Source: Rhododendron vialii (taxonomy: Eukaryota; Streptophyta; Magnoliopsida; Ericales; Ericaceae). Taken from it: 64,000 bases of DNA. How positions within the stretch are numbered: position 1 is the stretch's first letter; each line of letters starts with the position of its first letter. This document shows, piece after piece, positions 21,452 to 33,400 of the stretch. The notes below the pieces were generated by a model. That model was given only the letters and a program-made list of their open reading frames with translations, searched no databases and was not told the DNA's origin. Location: NCBI RefSeq assembly GCF_030253575.1, contig NC_080562.1, forward strand, positions 24,765,352 to 24,829,351, written 5' to 3'. Position numbers and translations under genes: made by a program.

Positions 21452-24400
21452 TCAGCCGATGAGAACATAACCTGATCCATCAGGGAGTATCCCTGCTGCA
21501 GCAGAAGGCATCTTGGTTCGGGTTGTTTTTCGGACTTGTGCATGCGCCTCAGCCTCCTGTTGAAACATTTTGACAAGCTCTTGGAGCTCTAATTTTCTTA
21601 CTTCAACCAGGTCTTCAGTGACTGGTTTTCTTAATCCAAGATAGAGCAACCCGATGGCAATTAGCACAATGCCCAAAAAGATGAGGAGGCCCGAAAAAAG
21701 GGCAAATGCATAAGGTGAATTTTCAGACCCCGGAATTCCATCCACATTTATTCCGAAGAGTCCAGTTATGATAGAGAGAACAAGACCACAGCCACCAAAG
21801 ACTCCGAGATTATGACTGACCCTCAGGCTTTGATCCTGAAATCATCACTCAGAATCAGAAATCTTCAACAATAATAGGGAAATGGAAATCATAGCATAAA
21901 GTCTACCTTAAAAGCAAGTAATAAAACATTAGAAAGTCTACTAACACAACAATGTGTACACAATTTACACATGTTAACATGGCATTGCATGATTGGTAAC
22001 TGAAAAATAACTGCTTTGTAATGACCAATCATGAGGTGCCACATTCACATGTTATGTAAATTGTTATACACGTGTTGTGTTAGTAGACTTGCTCATAAAA
22101 CATTACTGCACTCTGCACAGAACCTTTATCAATATCTCTGCCCTTACAAATAACAGTCCAGAGGAAAAAGTAAAATAGACCTGCTACTGTAAAAAAATAG
22201 TGTATCGTTGTTTGCAGTTTAACCAAAAGCCCACTACTTTTTGGGATGTTTCGTTCTTGAAACCCACTGCTTCCAGCTCTACCATCAAAGCACGATTCAT
22301 GCTTCCCGAACTTTGCAGTGAAATTGCTTTTACATAAATTGACTTCAAATAACTAACTCTATAAAACAGAGAAAAAAAGAAAGAAAAAAAGGAGTAACAT
22401 GAGCATACAATTTCTTAATTGTCTCGTACAATTTCTTAATTTAATACTCCTATGTTTGTATTTCGTAATTGGGAAATTCAAAAATTGAAGGGGAAATTCC
22501 CCTTAAAATCTACAACACAATTTATGTCCACAGCATACCCACAAAATTAAGGGGGAAATTCCACCATTCCGCTACAAGACCAGCCATGTTAAATCGCATG
22601 GAGTGTTGGACGTCTTAAGAAACAACATGTGAATAAAATGAGTATTTGAAATGAGAATATTGAGATGTGTGTATAGTAAGACTTTGCAAAATAGAATTAC
22701 AAACGAAAACCTTTGCAGGATGGTAGGGGCAGCACCAATAAAAAATAAAATCCGAGGAAGGATTAAGGTGTCGTCTATTATAGACCGGTCCATGCACTAT
22801 TACAAGGAGTGATATGGTTACAGTAGATGGTAGCACTAAGAGGAAGGGTAAACCAAAATTGACTTGAGTGGCGGAAGTTCAAAAAGACCTAGGTTCCTTG
22901 GATATCATGGAACACAATGCCCTTACCCTACAGGAAGACGAACTATGTAGTCCTACCCACCCACCAATAAACTCAATTGAAAAAATAGATTCATGTAGCT
23001 GAACCTAATTGATTGGGACTTAAAGTTCAATTGGGTTTGATTTGGTTTGGTGAGAAAACAATGTTGTCATAATAGAAGTTGGTGATATAAAACGTCACTT
23101 TGAAACCAATAAACGAATAACCGCCTCCAAAAAAAAAACTAAGACAAGTTAGTTAACATTCGAATGTCTAATTTCTTATCATCTCTTCATTATTCTAAAT
23201 TAACTGGCATTGTAGTGGCCTCAATAATTAGCTCGGACCATGACCAAGCCATATGGCTCGAGGTGGTCCGTTGATCTGATCGGGCAGACAAGGTCCGTTA
23301 GGACAAGGCGGATTGTTCGGATTTACTTGATTGCTCGGCCATTACGCCTGGGCTCTCTCCGGTGCAACCGGGTCATCGTGCTCAGACTTATACAAGTCAT
23401 GGATAACCGACCCGGATCCGACCAGTGCAACCGGCGTACTGTGGAAGGCATCTTGCCCATGTGCACCTAACCGCCTGGTCACGTACGTCATGATGACGTA
23501 GGCCGAAGAGGTTACGACACATGGCAAGCGCACTCATAAGGGCCAGCTCGTGTCATGTTCTCCGTAACCGTCTTATCCGATACGTCAAACGTGACATCAT
23601 CTGAAGAGCAGTTACAGGACGTGTCGAACACATGGTTGCTTGGAGAGCAAGTCTGGAGGTTCTATATAAAGGAAGAGCTCAAGCTTTGTCCATTGGCTTT
23701 CTCCTCCCACAGAAGACATACTTAACCATCAGAGTGCCTTCCCGGTCAACTCCGGCCAGTGTGGGCACTAACAGTGGGTGTCACCTGTGCAGGAACACCT
23801 GAGAGCAGAGAAAACAAGACCTGAGCTCGGATCAGAGGATCAACCTAGCCCCAACTGATCAACTAGAACGCCACAGGCACCTACTTTGGTCAACATCAAC
23901 TGTCCTGTAAACCATCTGCATCATCATAGACAATGGGACAGCTTCCCAGTTTTGTACTCTACAGCTAAATAAACGACTAATGGACGATAGAACAACTTTG
24001 ATGCGAGCCTGTGATGTAAAATTTTTCTCATTCCGTCCAATATCATGATAGATACTGCTACTTCAAATATGATGCAACCTCCTTTCTGAAACATCACCCC
24101 TTGCCACAAATTATCCTATGACCCCAAAGAGCTTAACAAGCCTTTGTAGGTCATAAAATAAACATGCAGGGCCTTCTAATTCTCTCCAAAGTCCAAACTA
24201 CTTAATCACTTGCTGATGTAGAAAACTAGCTTCCCTAATCAATCTTCCTAATAATAAACAGCAGTGATTTTGCATTGCCTTCATTTGGTTCATTCATGAT
24301 TCCTAAATTTTCTGAAAGACCATCTTTCCCAAATAAAATCAGTTTGTAGCATGTGTTATTGGTATAATCTAAAGTGAATGATATCAATGTTCTAAAAGTC

Positions 24401-27400
24401 CCCGCCTAGGGCCGATTAGTCCCCGCCTAGGCGCTAGTCCCCCGCCTAGGTCCCAGGCGGTACCCAGCCGACTTGGGAGCGCCTAGCGTCTTTTAGAACC
24501 TTGAATGATCCATATGAAGATATGTGGGTAGACAAATTAAGTGATCTGTGATGTATGTGTACAGTATACAGCTACACACATACTTGTGTGTTTATAGAGA
24601 GAAGTTTCAGCTGTAAAATAAGAAAAGCAAAATATCACGAATATTCTTAATAGCTAAGATCCAAATTCTCAGTATCCCAACTGAACCATAACACTGAAGC
24701 ATCAACAAATTACCTCAGCAGTGTTACAACAAAAATGCTACCAGTTAAACCAAGTATGTAAACAGTCATTATCACGAGGAAAAAGAGTATTTTGAAACAA
24801 AAGCTTTTGAGCATCATGGTAGTGTAATACCTGCAACCATGCACGAACAGTGCTCTGTATGACATCTTGAATTGTGAACAAGCGACCACGAACTGCCTCT
24901 TGCTCATCAATCATTTCCCTAGTACTCTTTCTTATTCCTTCTAGCAAATTCCTGGCTGCATTTCCCCTCAAATGCTGGACAAGCTCAAATACAATCTCCT
25001 CTCTTGCATGTAGAGACCATTTTACTCTGATAACCTGGAATAAGATGAAAGATGGAGAAGAACTTACAAATAATTAGCATACAAGCTGTAATGGGAACCT
25101 AAATCTACTGCATATTGCAAGTAATGTAACTCCCAATAGAAACCTAAACTTATCTACTGGCTCCTGCAGCCTGCGTAAAGGTTATGGAAGCCTCAGATGT
25201 TAATGTTTCTCAAGACAAAATTTTGAGCTATAACGTGACCGTTCAATTGATTAGAGAAAACTAGACACTAGAAACTTTGCATAGATAACAAGGAAGGGTT
25301 CCCAATTTTCAAGTCAAGGCCAAGTAGCATTTACTAGATTATGTTCTAATTTCAAAGGAGGGAATCCAATACATCTTTGTTGGATAGATAGGTATACATT
25401 CTTGGGCTTGTTCCCAATAGCTCAAGCTTTTGGGGCAGTTGTCGACACAAAGTGCATGAGAGCTTCAGTTTATGAGAGGTCTTGTGTATGCATATCTTTG
25501 CCTGCACCGTCGGGTTTCTTCCTCTCTATTTGTATTCTTCTTAGCACCTTCATTCTTTAGGTACAAGACAGGGTTGCAAGTGATGGAGGATGTTGATACC
25601 TTAGCTTGATTGATACATGGGTGGGTCAATCGAAAAATAATTTAAGATGTTATAACAATTGGTGATCTAACAGTCTGAGTAGGTTTCAACTAGCATATCT
25701 AAATCCTACATTCAAACCAATGAGGCTTCAAGAAAAGAAGAAAGGAAAAGAGGTGGATAGAAATCTTCCACACCCCGTGTATAAAAAGCCACGGGTTTGA
25801 TCAGTTTAGGCAGTAGTACGCACTTGGTGTTCATCTCTTAAAAACTCAACTAAAATGAACTGAAACAGTGGGCAAAAATTCACAGGCTGCTGAACCTTCC
25901 CAATTTCAAGTAGTGTTTGGGCTCCATAATCAGGCATTCAGAACACATGATATCACAACAATGGTAGACCTAGTAAAGACAACATACGAAGCAAGTAACA
26001 AACCTGAATGTCCCATAAATCACCACCATAACTAAGGTCCAAAATTGGTTTAGCCCCGACTTCTAAGATAAATTTTAATACGAAGAAGTCCACCCAAGAA
26101 TCAACCACCCAAGAATCAAATTAGCCCCGAGTTAGCCCGAGTGTGGGAATAAAAGGCATGTTGAAAGATTGACCACCAACTCACTTAAAAGCTCAAGTTG
26201 CAAGATAGAGGGGTAACTTGAATCAATTAACTTGAGGCCCAGCTTCCCTCAATAAAAACAGCAAACACTTCCACATATTACAATTAACAATCTACAAGAG
26301 CAGGCAAAATAAAGATTTTTCACAAAGTACAGGGCAATGCCCACAACAGCTGGGAATTTTGTATAGGCAATGATTTTGAATAAAAATTGCTCTTTGATTT
26401 TGTTGAACAAAGTTTAAGAGTTTGTGTAGACACCCTATTTTGGACTGTCCAGACCAGTTTACTTACGGATTTTGATCCCCCAATGATGATTATGGTCAAG
26501 AACACTCCGAGACTAATGGTGTGTTTTGAGCTTGAGTGTCCTGAACCTCATTCAAACCTATGTCGAGTCTTGCCCAGACCCTTCAAGCCAGAACCAAATG
26601 GCCTCAGCAAAACCATACTTGCTTACGCCAATACTGTGCTGGCGTGCGCCGGTCAACTGCCACGTGTCAGTCATCGACCGTTGACTCAGTTGCCACCGGC
26701 ACACGCAGGTACAATATAGGCGCACGCCAGTCAAAAGTCGGTCAAACATCACTATTCAACCATGTGCTCGGGACTTTTGTGGCCACCCTGACGTAGTCTA
26801 CAGTCCCCTGATGATTACCATTGTGCAGCCGGCTCTCCCTCTCTCCTACACCACCTTTCAACCCAAGTCTCATGTATTTAATGCATGGGAGGCTCACTTC
26901 TTAACCTAACCAACCTCTAACTCAATTGATCAGCCCTCTCCTCAGCCTATTCCTGGCCTATAAATACCCCCCTTGCATATAAAAGAGCATTCAAGCCCTC
27001 TCTCTCCTTCTTCTTGCTCTCTCTCTTCTCCCATCAGTTGGAAGAGAAAGCCAACCCTCTTCCATACACTCATCACACCCCCATATTCATCATCCATCCC
27101 TTAAACTTCAAGTTCAAAGCTCAAACCTTCCATCAAAGGCCAATAAAAGGTATACCACCTTTGGTTCTGCAACCTGTTCTGACCCCTGAGGGGTGCCAGC
27201 AGGGTCAAGGCTGGTAATCAATACCAGTGTCCTGACCCCAAAGCTGGTAGCATTTCAAGGATCGCGAATGGTAGTCAATGGCGCACGCCAGTAACAATAA
27301 GCCGTACGCCAGTCATGGTGATACGTGTAGTACTAGCGTGGGGATCATTGACCACCAATCTTTCTGTTTTCTTTTGTTTCATCACCTTTGAGCATGATAA

Positions 27401-30400
27401 GAACCAGTTTACTGCTTTCTGTATCTTAGAACTGTGTATTTGCTTATCTGTTATTTCTGTTTTAGAAGGCCTCTGGGATCCTCCTGGTCGTGTTCCAGAG
27501 CCCAAATCATGCAAAGCCAAGCACTGACCAAATAGTGTAACTGGCGTACGACAGTTTCAATGAATCCAGTGGCTGGCCCTTGCATGGCAGTCAAGTCTTG
27601 GCCTCTGTTTATGTTCTCCACGCTGTTTATGGGGCATTCTGTTCATTTTATTGCTCTATAAGCCATTTCTGCTGCCAGTAACTGCATTTATTCTATTATA
27701 TTAACTGCGTGGTTTGTCCTGGGTGTGCACTGGTCCTTCCAGAGCCCAGAGGGTTGAGAAAAAAGGAGCTGTGAGTTTAGATTTACCGGCGCACGCCAGC
27801 ACACCGGTGGCGCACGCAAGTAGCCCCTATATGCAGTGGCCCGGCCAGTGCATATAGCCTCCCTTTGCGTGCCTCATTATGGGACAGCGTGTTCCAGTCT
27901 ATTTAAAATGCTCACAGGTGCTTGTTCTGAATCTATTATCATCTGTTTCGACGAGCACCCACCACATTCTGTCACATAAATGCAACTTTTTATAGTTTTA
28001 ATCCCTTTAACTGTTCCCCCGCCCTAATTGGCTAAAGAAATGATTAATGAGAGAGAAATGCAAAGGTTTTACAAAATGCCCGAGTAGAGACCGATCTCCG
28101 GATTGGGCGAGAGGGGTGCCATAAAATCCTTCCCCTCTCTTAACCTGACTCCCGAACCTCAGATATCGAAGGTGACGACGGACCGGTCTATGCCTTTTCA
28201 AAATCAAACAACGTAGCAAGCGTTTCAAGTTCGGTTCCTTGGGTATTTCACCGCTAAAACCCGAGTGGCGACTCTGAATTCTAAGCGTTTCGCCGCGCTT
28301 CCCGAAAGAGGGCGCACCCGATTTTTAAGACAAATTGAAATTTTGGGGCGTGTGCCCACAGTTTGATGTAACAATGACGCACTTGAGGATGAAGGAAAGA
28401 TGCTTAAGATCAGTCTTCTATTAGTCGAAATTGAAGCAAAGCAATTACACACTTGATGATCAGTTTATAGAGTCCCCTGGCTTAACAAAAAACAAAAGAA
28501 AATGGAATCAAACCAAGCTTCTGTTACTCGAGAAAATCTACAAATCTAAGGGATTAAACATAATTAAGAAACAAACTATTGCTTTTCAAAGAAGAGAAAA
28601 TTATTAGCTTCATTCATGAAAATATGATATCAGTTGCACTTTCCACACACAATAAACAAATGACTTCCCCTCAAAGCAAGAAGGAAAGTAGGATACCTGG
28701 GTGGATAGCCTTCTAATTTCTTGGTTTAAAATTACGCTGAATAGTTGCATGTCTTCATGAGTTCTCCTATCAAAGTAAAATCGTTTCGTTTCTGTAAATT
28801 ATATACGAAACATATTTAAGTCACATTGAGTGAAATTTGTATAGCCAACAAAAATGTCGCCACAGTGCAGGAAACCACCTATTCATAAACTTCAACTCAA
28901 TTTCATCTGCTTCCCCGAATATGGATTTGCAAAATAACCTACATAAAGTAATATAAGCAAAACCTTTCACTATGACATATGCAGAAATGATAAATCAATT
29001 AGCACCTATCATCCCATTTAGCAAGGCGGCAAGCCAGGAGGGCAATGACCTCATGGATTGTTTGCGGTACATTATAACCTCCAGCAGCAAGCATTTCCTG
29101 ATCAGAGGCAAACAGGAAATGACAAGATGAAGAGAACAACCTCAGCATGAAAACTGAGACAGAATTTGCTGTTGACAGAAACAAAGGCACAAAAAATAGG
29201 CACATGGCTGAGCACGTACGAACCTGGACTTCTGCAATGCCTAATACATTAATATTTGATGCAGACCCTTTAACATGCAATGCAGATACTAAGAAGTTTT
29301 GTGCTTGCCATGATCGTAGAACTACAGGGACGTCATCTTCACCAACAAAAGGATCACCTGCTGACTGCCCTAAGAGCTCAAATAATAATCCACCAGAAAC
29401 CCTTACAGGAACCTGCATAGATAATAACCATCATTTGGCAGTATAGATGAACCATCCCCACAAAGGTACATAATATTTGGGAACCATAAAGGATTTTTCA
29501 TTGAGAATACACTACCTGTCAAAGCAGAATTTCTGGAGATGATTCTCATACCAAAAATAGATGATTTGTTTTAATGGTCTGATTGCTTAGGACCCGCAAA
29601 TCAGTTGTAGGATCTTTGACTTGTATGATTGCTTGTGATAAGGGAATTAGTGGTAAATGGCTTAATCTTTGGGATTAGATAGTTGTAAACATTTATTGTA
29701 TAGAATATTGAAGAGTATAAGAAGAGGGTCTTCCTAAGGGAATTACAAAACAGTTTTCCAGAAATATACTTACTCTCATAGATTTGTCATGGTATCAGAG
29801 CCCTAGCTATGGTGTCTCGTTTTTAGAAGTGTAAGCATCTTAGAATCCATTCTTGGTTTTGTGTTGCTGTCATCAGTTGTTCTAGAGGTATCATCCTTCT
29901 CAAGTACTCAAGTCAATCAAGTTTTTTTTTGTGTCATTTTTTAGAGTTTCCTTTGTGGTTAAGAATGTCAGAAAAATCAGAAATTTTTTCCATCAAGATG
30001 GATGGGAAAAATTATTTTTCTTGGGAGTTTCAATTTCGCATGTTTGTGAAAGGGAAAGAATTATGGGAACACATAGATGGGTCCATTCCTAAACCAACTC
30101 AAAATGCTGAAAAAGCAAAGTGGGAAAGTAATGATGCCAAGGTAATCACTTGGATTTTAAGCTCAGTAGATTCCAAAATTGTTCTCAATTTGCGTTCTCA
30201 TACTTGTGCTAAATATATGTGGGCTTATCTAAAGAAGATTTACAATCAAGATAACCCAGCTAGAAGATTTCAGCTTGAATTAGACATATCTGAATACTCC
30301 CAAGGGACTATGCCTATTCAAGAATATTATTCTGGGTTCATTAATATTTGGGCTGAATATAAGGAGCTTGTTTATGCTAATCCACTGGATGCAGCTTTTG

Positions 30401-33400
30401 CAACTCAAGCTAGAGGAAAGGATGTGAGCACAAAACAGTTCTACAGCTGCAAAGAGTTTGGCCATATAGCCATTAATTGCAAAAAGAAGTATTACAACTA
30501 CTGCAAGAAGCCTGGACACCTGATCACAGAATGTCATCGCCAACCTCAAAATCGATCTCCTAATGCTTTTTATGCTGCTCCTGTTGAGGGTTCGCACATG
30601 GTTCCTAATGCTTTATATGCTGCTCCTGCTCATACTTCTACTACTTCCAGTGCTATGACTTCAGAGGTAGTTCAACAAATGATTCAATCTGCATTCTCAG
30701 CTTTTTGCCTCACAGGTAAAACTATCTCATCTCCTGTTTGGTATGTTGACTCTGGTGCTTCCAATCACATGACTTTTTCCTCAGCACAACTTGCAAATAT
30801 AAAGCCATATGTGGGTAACTTGCAAATACAAACTGCTAATGGTGAAGTTGTGCCAATCAAAGCAATGGGTGATATTCCTCATACTTTGCCCTTGCATAAT
30901 GTTTTCCATACACCACGTTTGGCTTCTAATCTTATATCTATTGGTCAATTGGTTGATGACAATTGCAACGTCTCATTTTCCAAATCTGGTTGCATTGTGC
31001 AGGATCAAGCGTCAGGGAAAGTGATCGGGAAGGGACCTAAATGTGAAAGGATGTTTCCTATTCGTTTATCTAGCTATCCCAAGAATAAATCCTTGTTTTC
31101 ATTACTTTGTTCTACGTCTACTCCATCATATCAGATGTGGCATAAAAGATTGGGGCATCCTAATGCCAAAAAATTGTTGTTCATGTTGAAATCTGGTCTA
31201 CTCTTGAATAAAGATCCTGTTTCTTTACAAGATGTTTTGTTCCATTGTGATAGTTGCAAATTGGGTAAAAGCAAAGCTCTTCCTTTTCCAATTCACAATG
31301 ACATAACTACCAATTGCTTCGACTTGATTCACTCCAATGTTTGGGGGATTGCACCTGTTTCCTCCTATTCTCACCACAAATACTTTGTTAAGTTCATAGA
31401 TGACTATAGTCGCTACACGTGCGCCTATTTCTTGCATCATAAATCTGGTGTTTCCGATGCCTTCAAACGCTTCATGGCTTATGTCAAAAATCAATTTTCC
31501 ACATCTATAAAAGTTTTGCGATCTGATTCTGGTGGAGAGTATATAGATCATGGATCTCAAAATTATCTTCAAAGTGAAGGAATAATTTCCCAACGAACTT
31601 GCTCGTATACTCCTCAGCAGAATGGGGTCGCTGAACGAAAAAATCGACATCTCTTGGATGTTACCAGAACACCTCTTCTTGATGCATTTGTTCCAACTCA
31701 TTTTTGGGTCGAAGCTCTATCTACGGCTGTGCATCTTATCAATAAACTACCTTCACCCAATCTTCAAAATCAATCTCCACACTTTCGGTTGCACAAAACT
31801 CATCCCGACTACAACCAATTGCATACTTTTGGTTGTCTTTGTTATGTTCACTTGCCGGCACCAAATCGGAACAAATTAATAGCGCAATCTGCACGCTGTG
31901 CATTCCTTGGGTATGCATCTAATCAAAAGGGATTTTTGTGTTCTGATCTTTCTGTTCGTCGCATTTGCATTTCTCATCATGTTGTCTTTGTTGAAAATCA
32001 GTATTTTTTCCAAAATCATCATGCTTCTACTCCTACATCATCACTCTCTTACCTTCCTGACTTTGATAGTACTTCTCCAACTTTGACAAGGTCTAAACCT
32101 GGGATTGTATATCGGCGAAGAGGTAACACTACCATTCCACCAAATGGTCCTAACCGTGAATGCTCCCCGGCTCCTGATCCAAGTCCTAAACCTCCTTAAC
32201 TTCGAAGATCCACTCGCCCATCTAGACCACCTGAACGCTTGTCGTTTTTAGCCACTTCGTCCCCGACATCAATTCCAGCCACTTATTCACAAGCCATGCA
32301 GCATTCATGTTGACAAAAAGCAATGCGGGAAGAATTGGAAGCTCTAGAGAAAAACCACACTTAGGACATTGTCCCTTGTCCAGTAAACCATAAACCGATT
32401 GGCTGCAAATGGGTTTACTCGGTTAAACTCAAATCTAATGGCTCCTTAGAACGATACAAAGCTCGGTTGGTGGCTCTTGGAAATAGACAAGAGTATGGCA
32501 TTAATTATGAGGAGACTTTTGCTCCTGTGGCTAAAATGACAACCATTCGTGCACTGATTTCTATCACAGCTTCTCAATCTTGGCCTTTTTTTCAAATGAA
32601 TGTGAAAAATGCCTTCTTACATGATGATCTTAAAGAAGAAGTCTATATGAGACTTCCTCCGGGTATCCAAAGGGATTTATTACAAATGTATGTCGTCTAC
32701 GACGCTCTCTTTATGGGCTAAAACAAGCACCACGGGCTTGGTTTGAAAAGTTTCATTAGAATCTTCATCAACTTGGTTTAAGTCAAAGTGCTACTGATCC
32801 TTCTCTGTTTATTCTCTATTTATTCGTCGCTCTGGTGTTGGTATAACTATTCTCCTTGTATATGTCGATGACATCATCATCACGGCGAGGGATATAAAAG
32901 GTATTCATCAGCTACAAGAATCTCTACATTCTTCTTTTCATATGAAGGATCTTGGAACCCTCACCTACTTCCTAGGACTTGAAGTACATAAGTCAACTCA
33001 AGGGATTTTTGTTAATCAATTCAAACATGCAAAAGACCTTATTGCTTTGGCTGGTCTTGAGAACTCAACTCCAGTGGACACTCCACTTGAGGTTAATGTC
33101 AAATATCGGAAAGATGAAGGCAATTTACTCTCCGATTCTATGGCATATAGACAGCTAGTAGGCAGCTTGGTCTATTTAACAATGACCAGACCGGATATTT
33201 CCTACGCTGACAATTTGATGAGTCAGTTTATGCACCAACTTCAGCATCTTCATCTAGCAGCTGTCAAGCGAATCATCCGCTATTTATTGGGAACTCCGGA
33301 GTGTGGGTTATTCTACAAAGCTGGTTCATCTATCTAGCTTTCAGCTTATAGTGATGCTGATTGGGCTGGATGTCTAGACTCACGTCGATCTACAACTGGG

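Noticed and set aside
29929..29964. Earlier start codon for the copia gag frame at 29929
   Set aside because: The 12 extra residues are unlike gag N-termini, while the Met at 29965 is followed by the usual polar start and the NYFSWEF motif.
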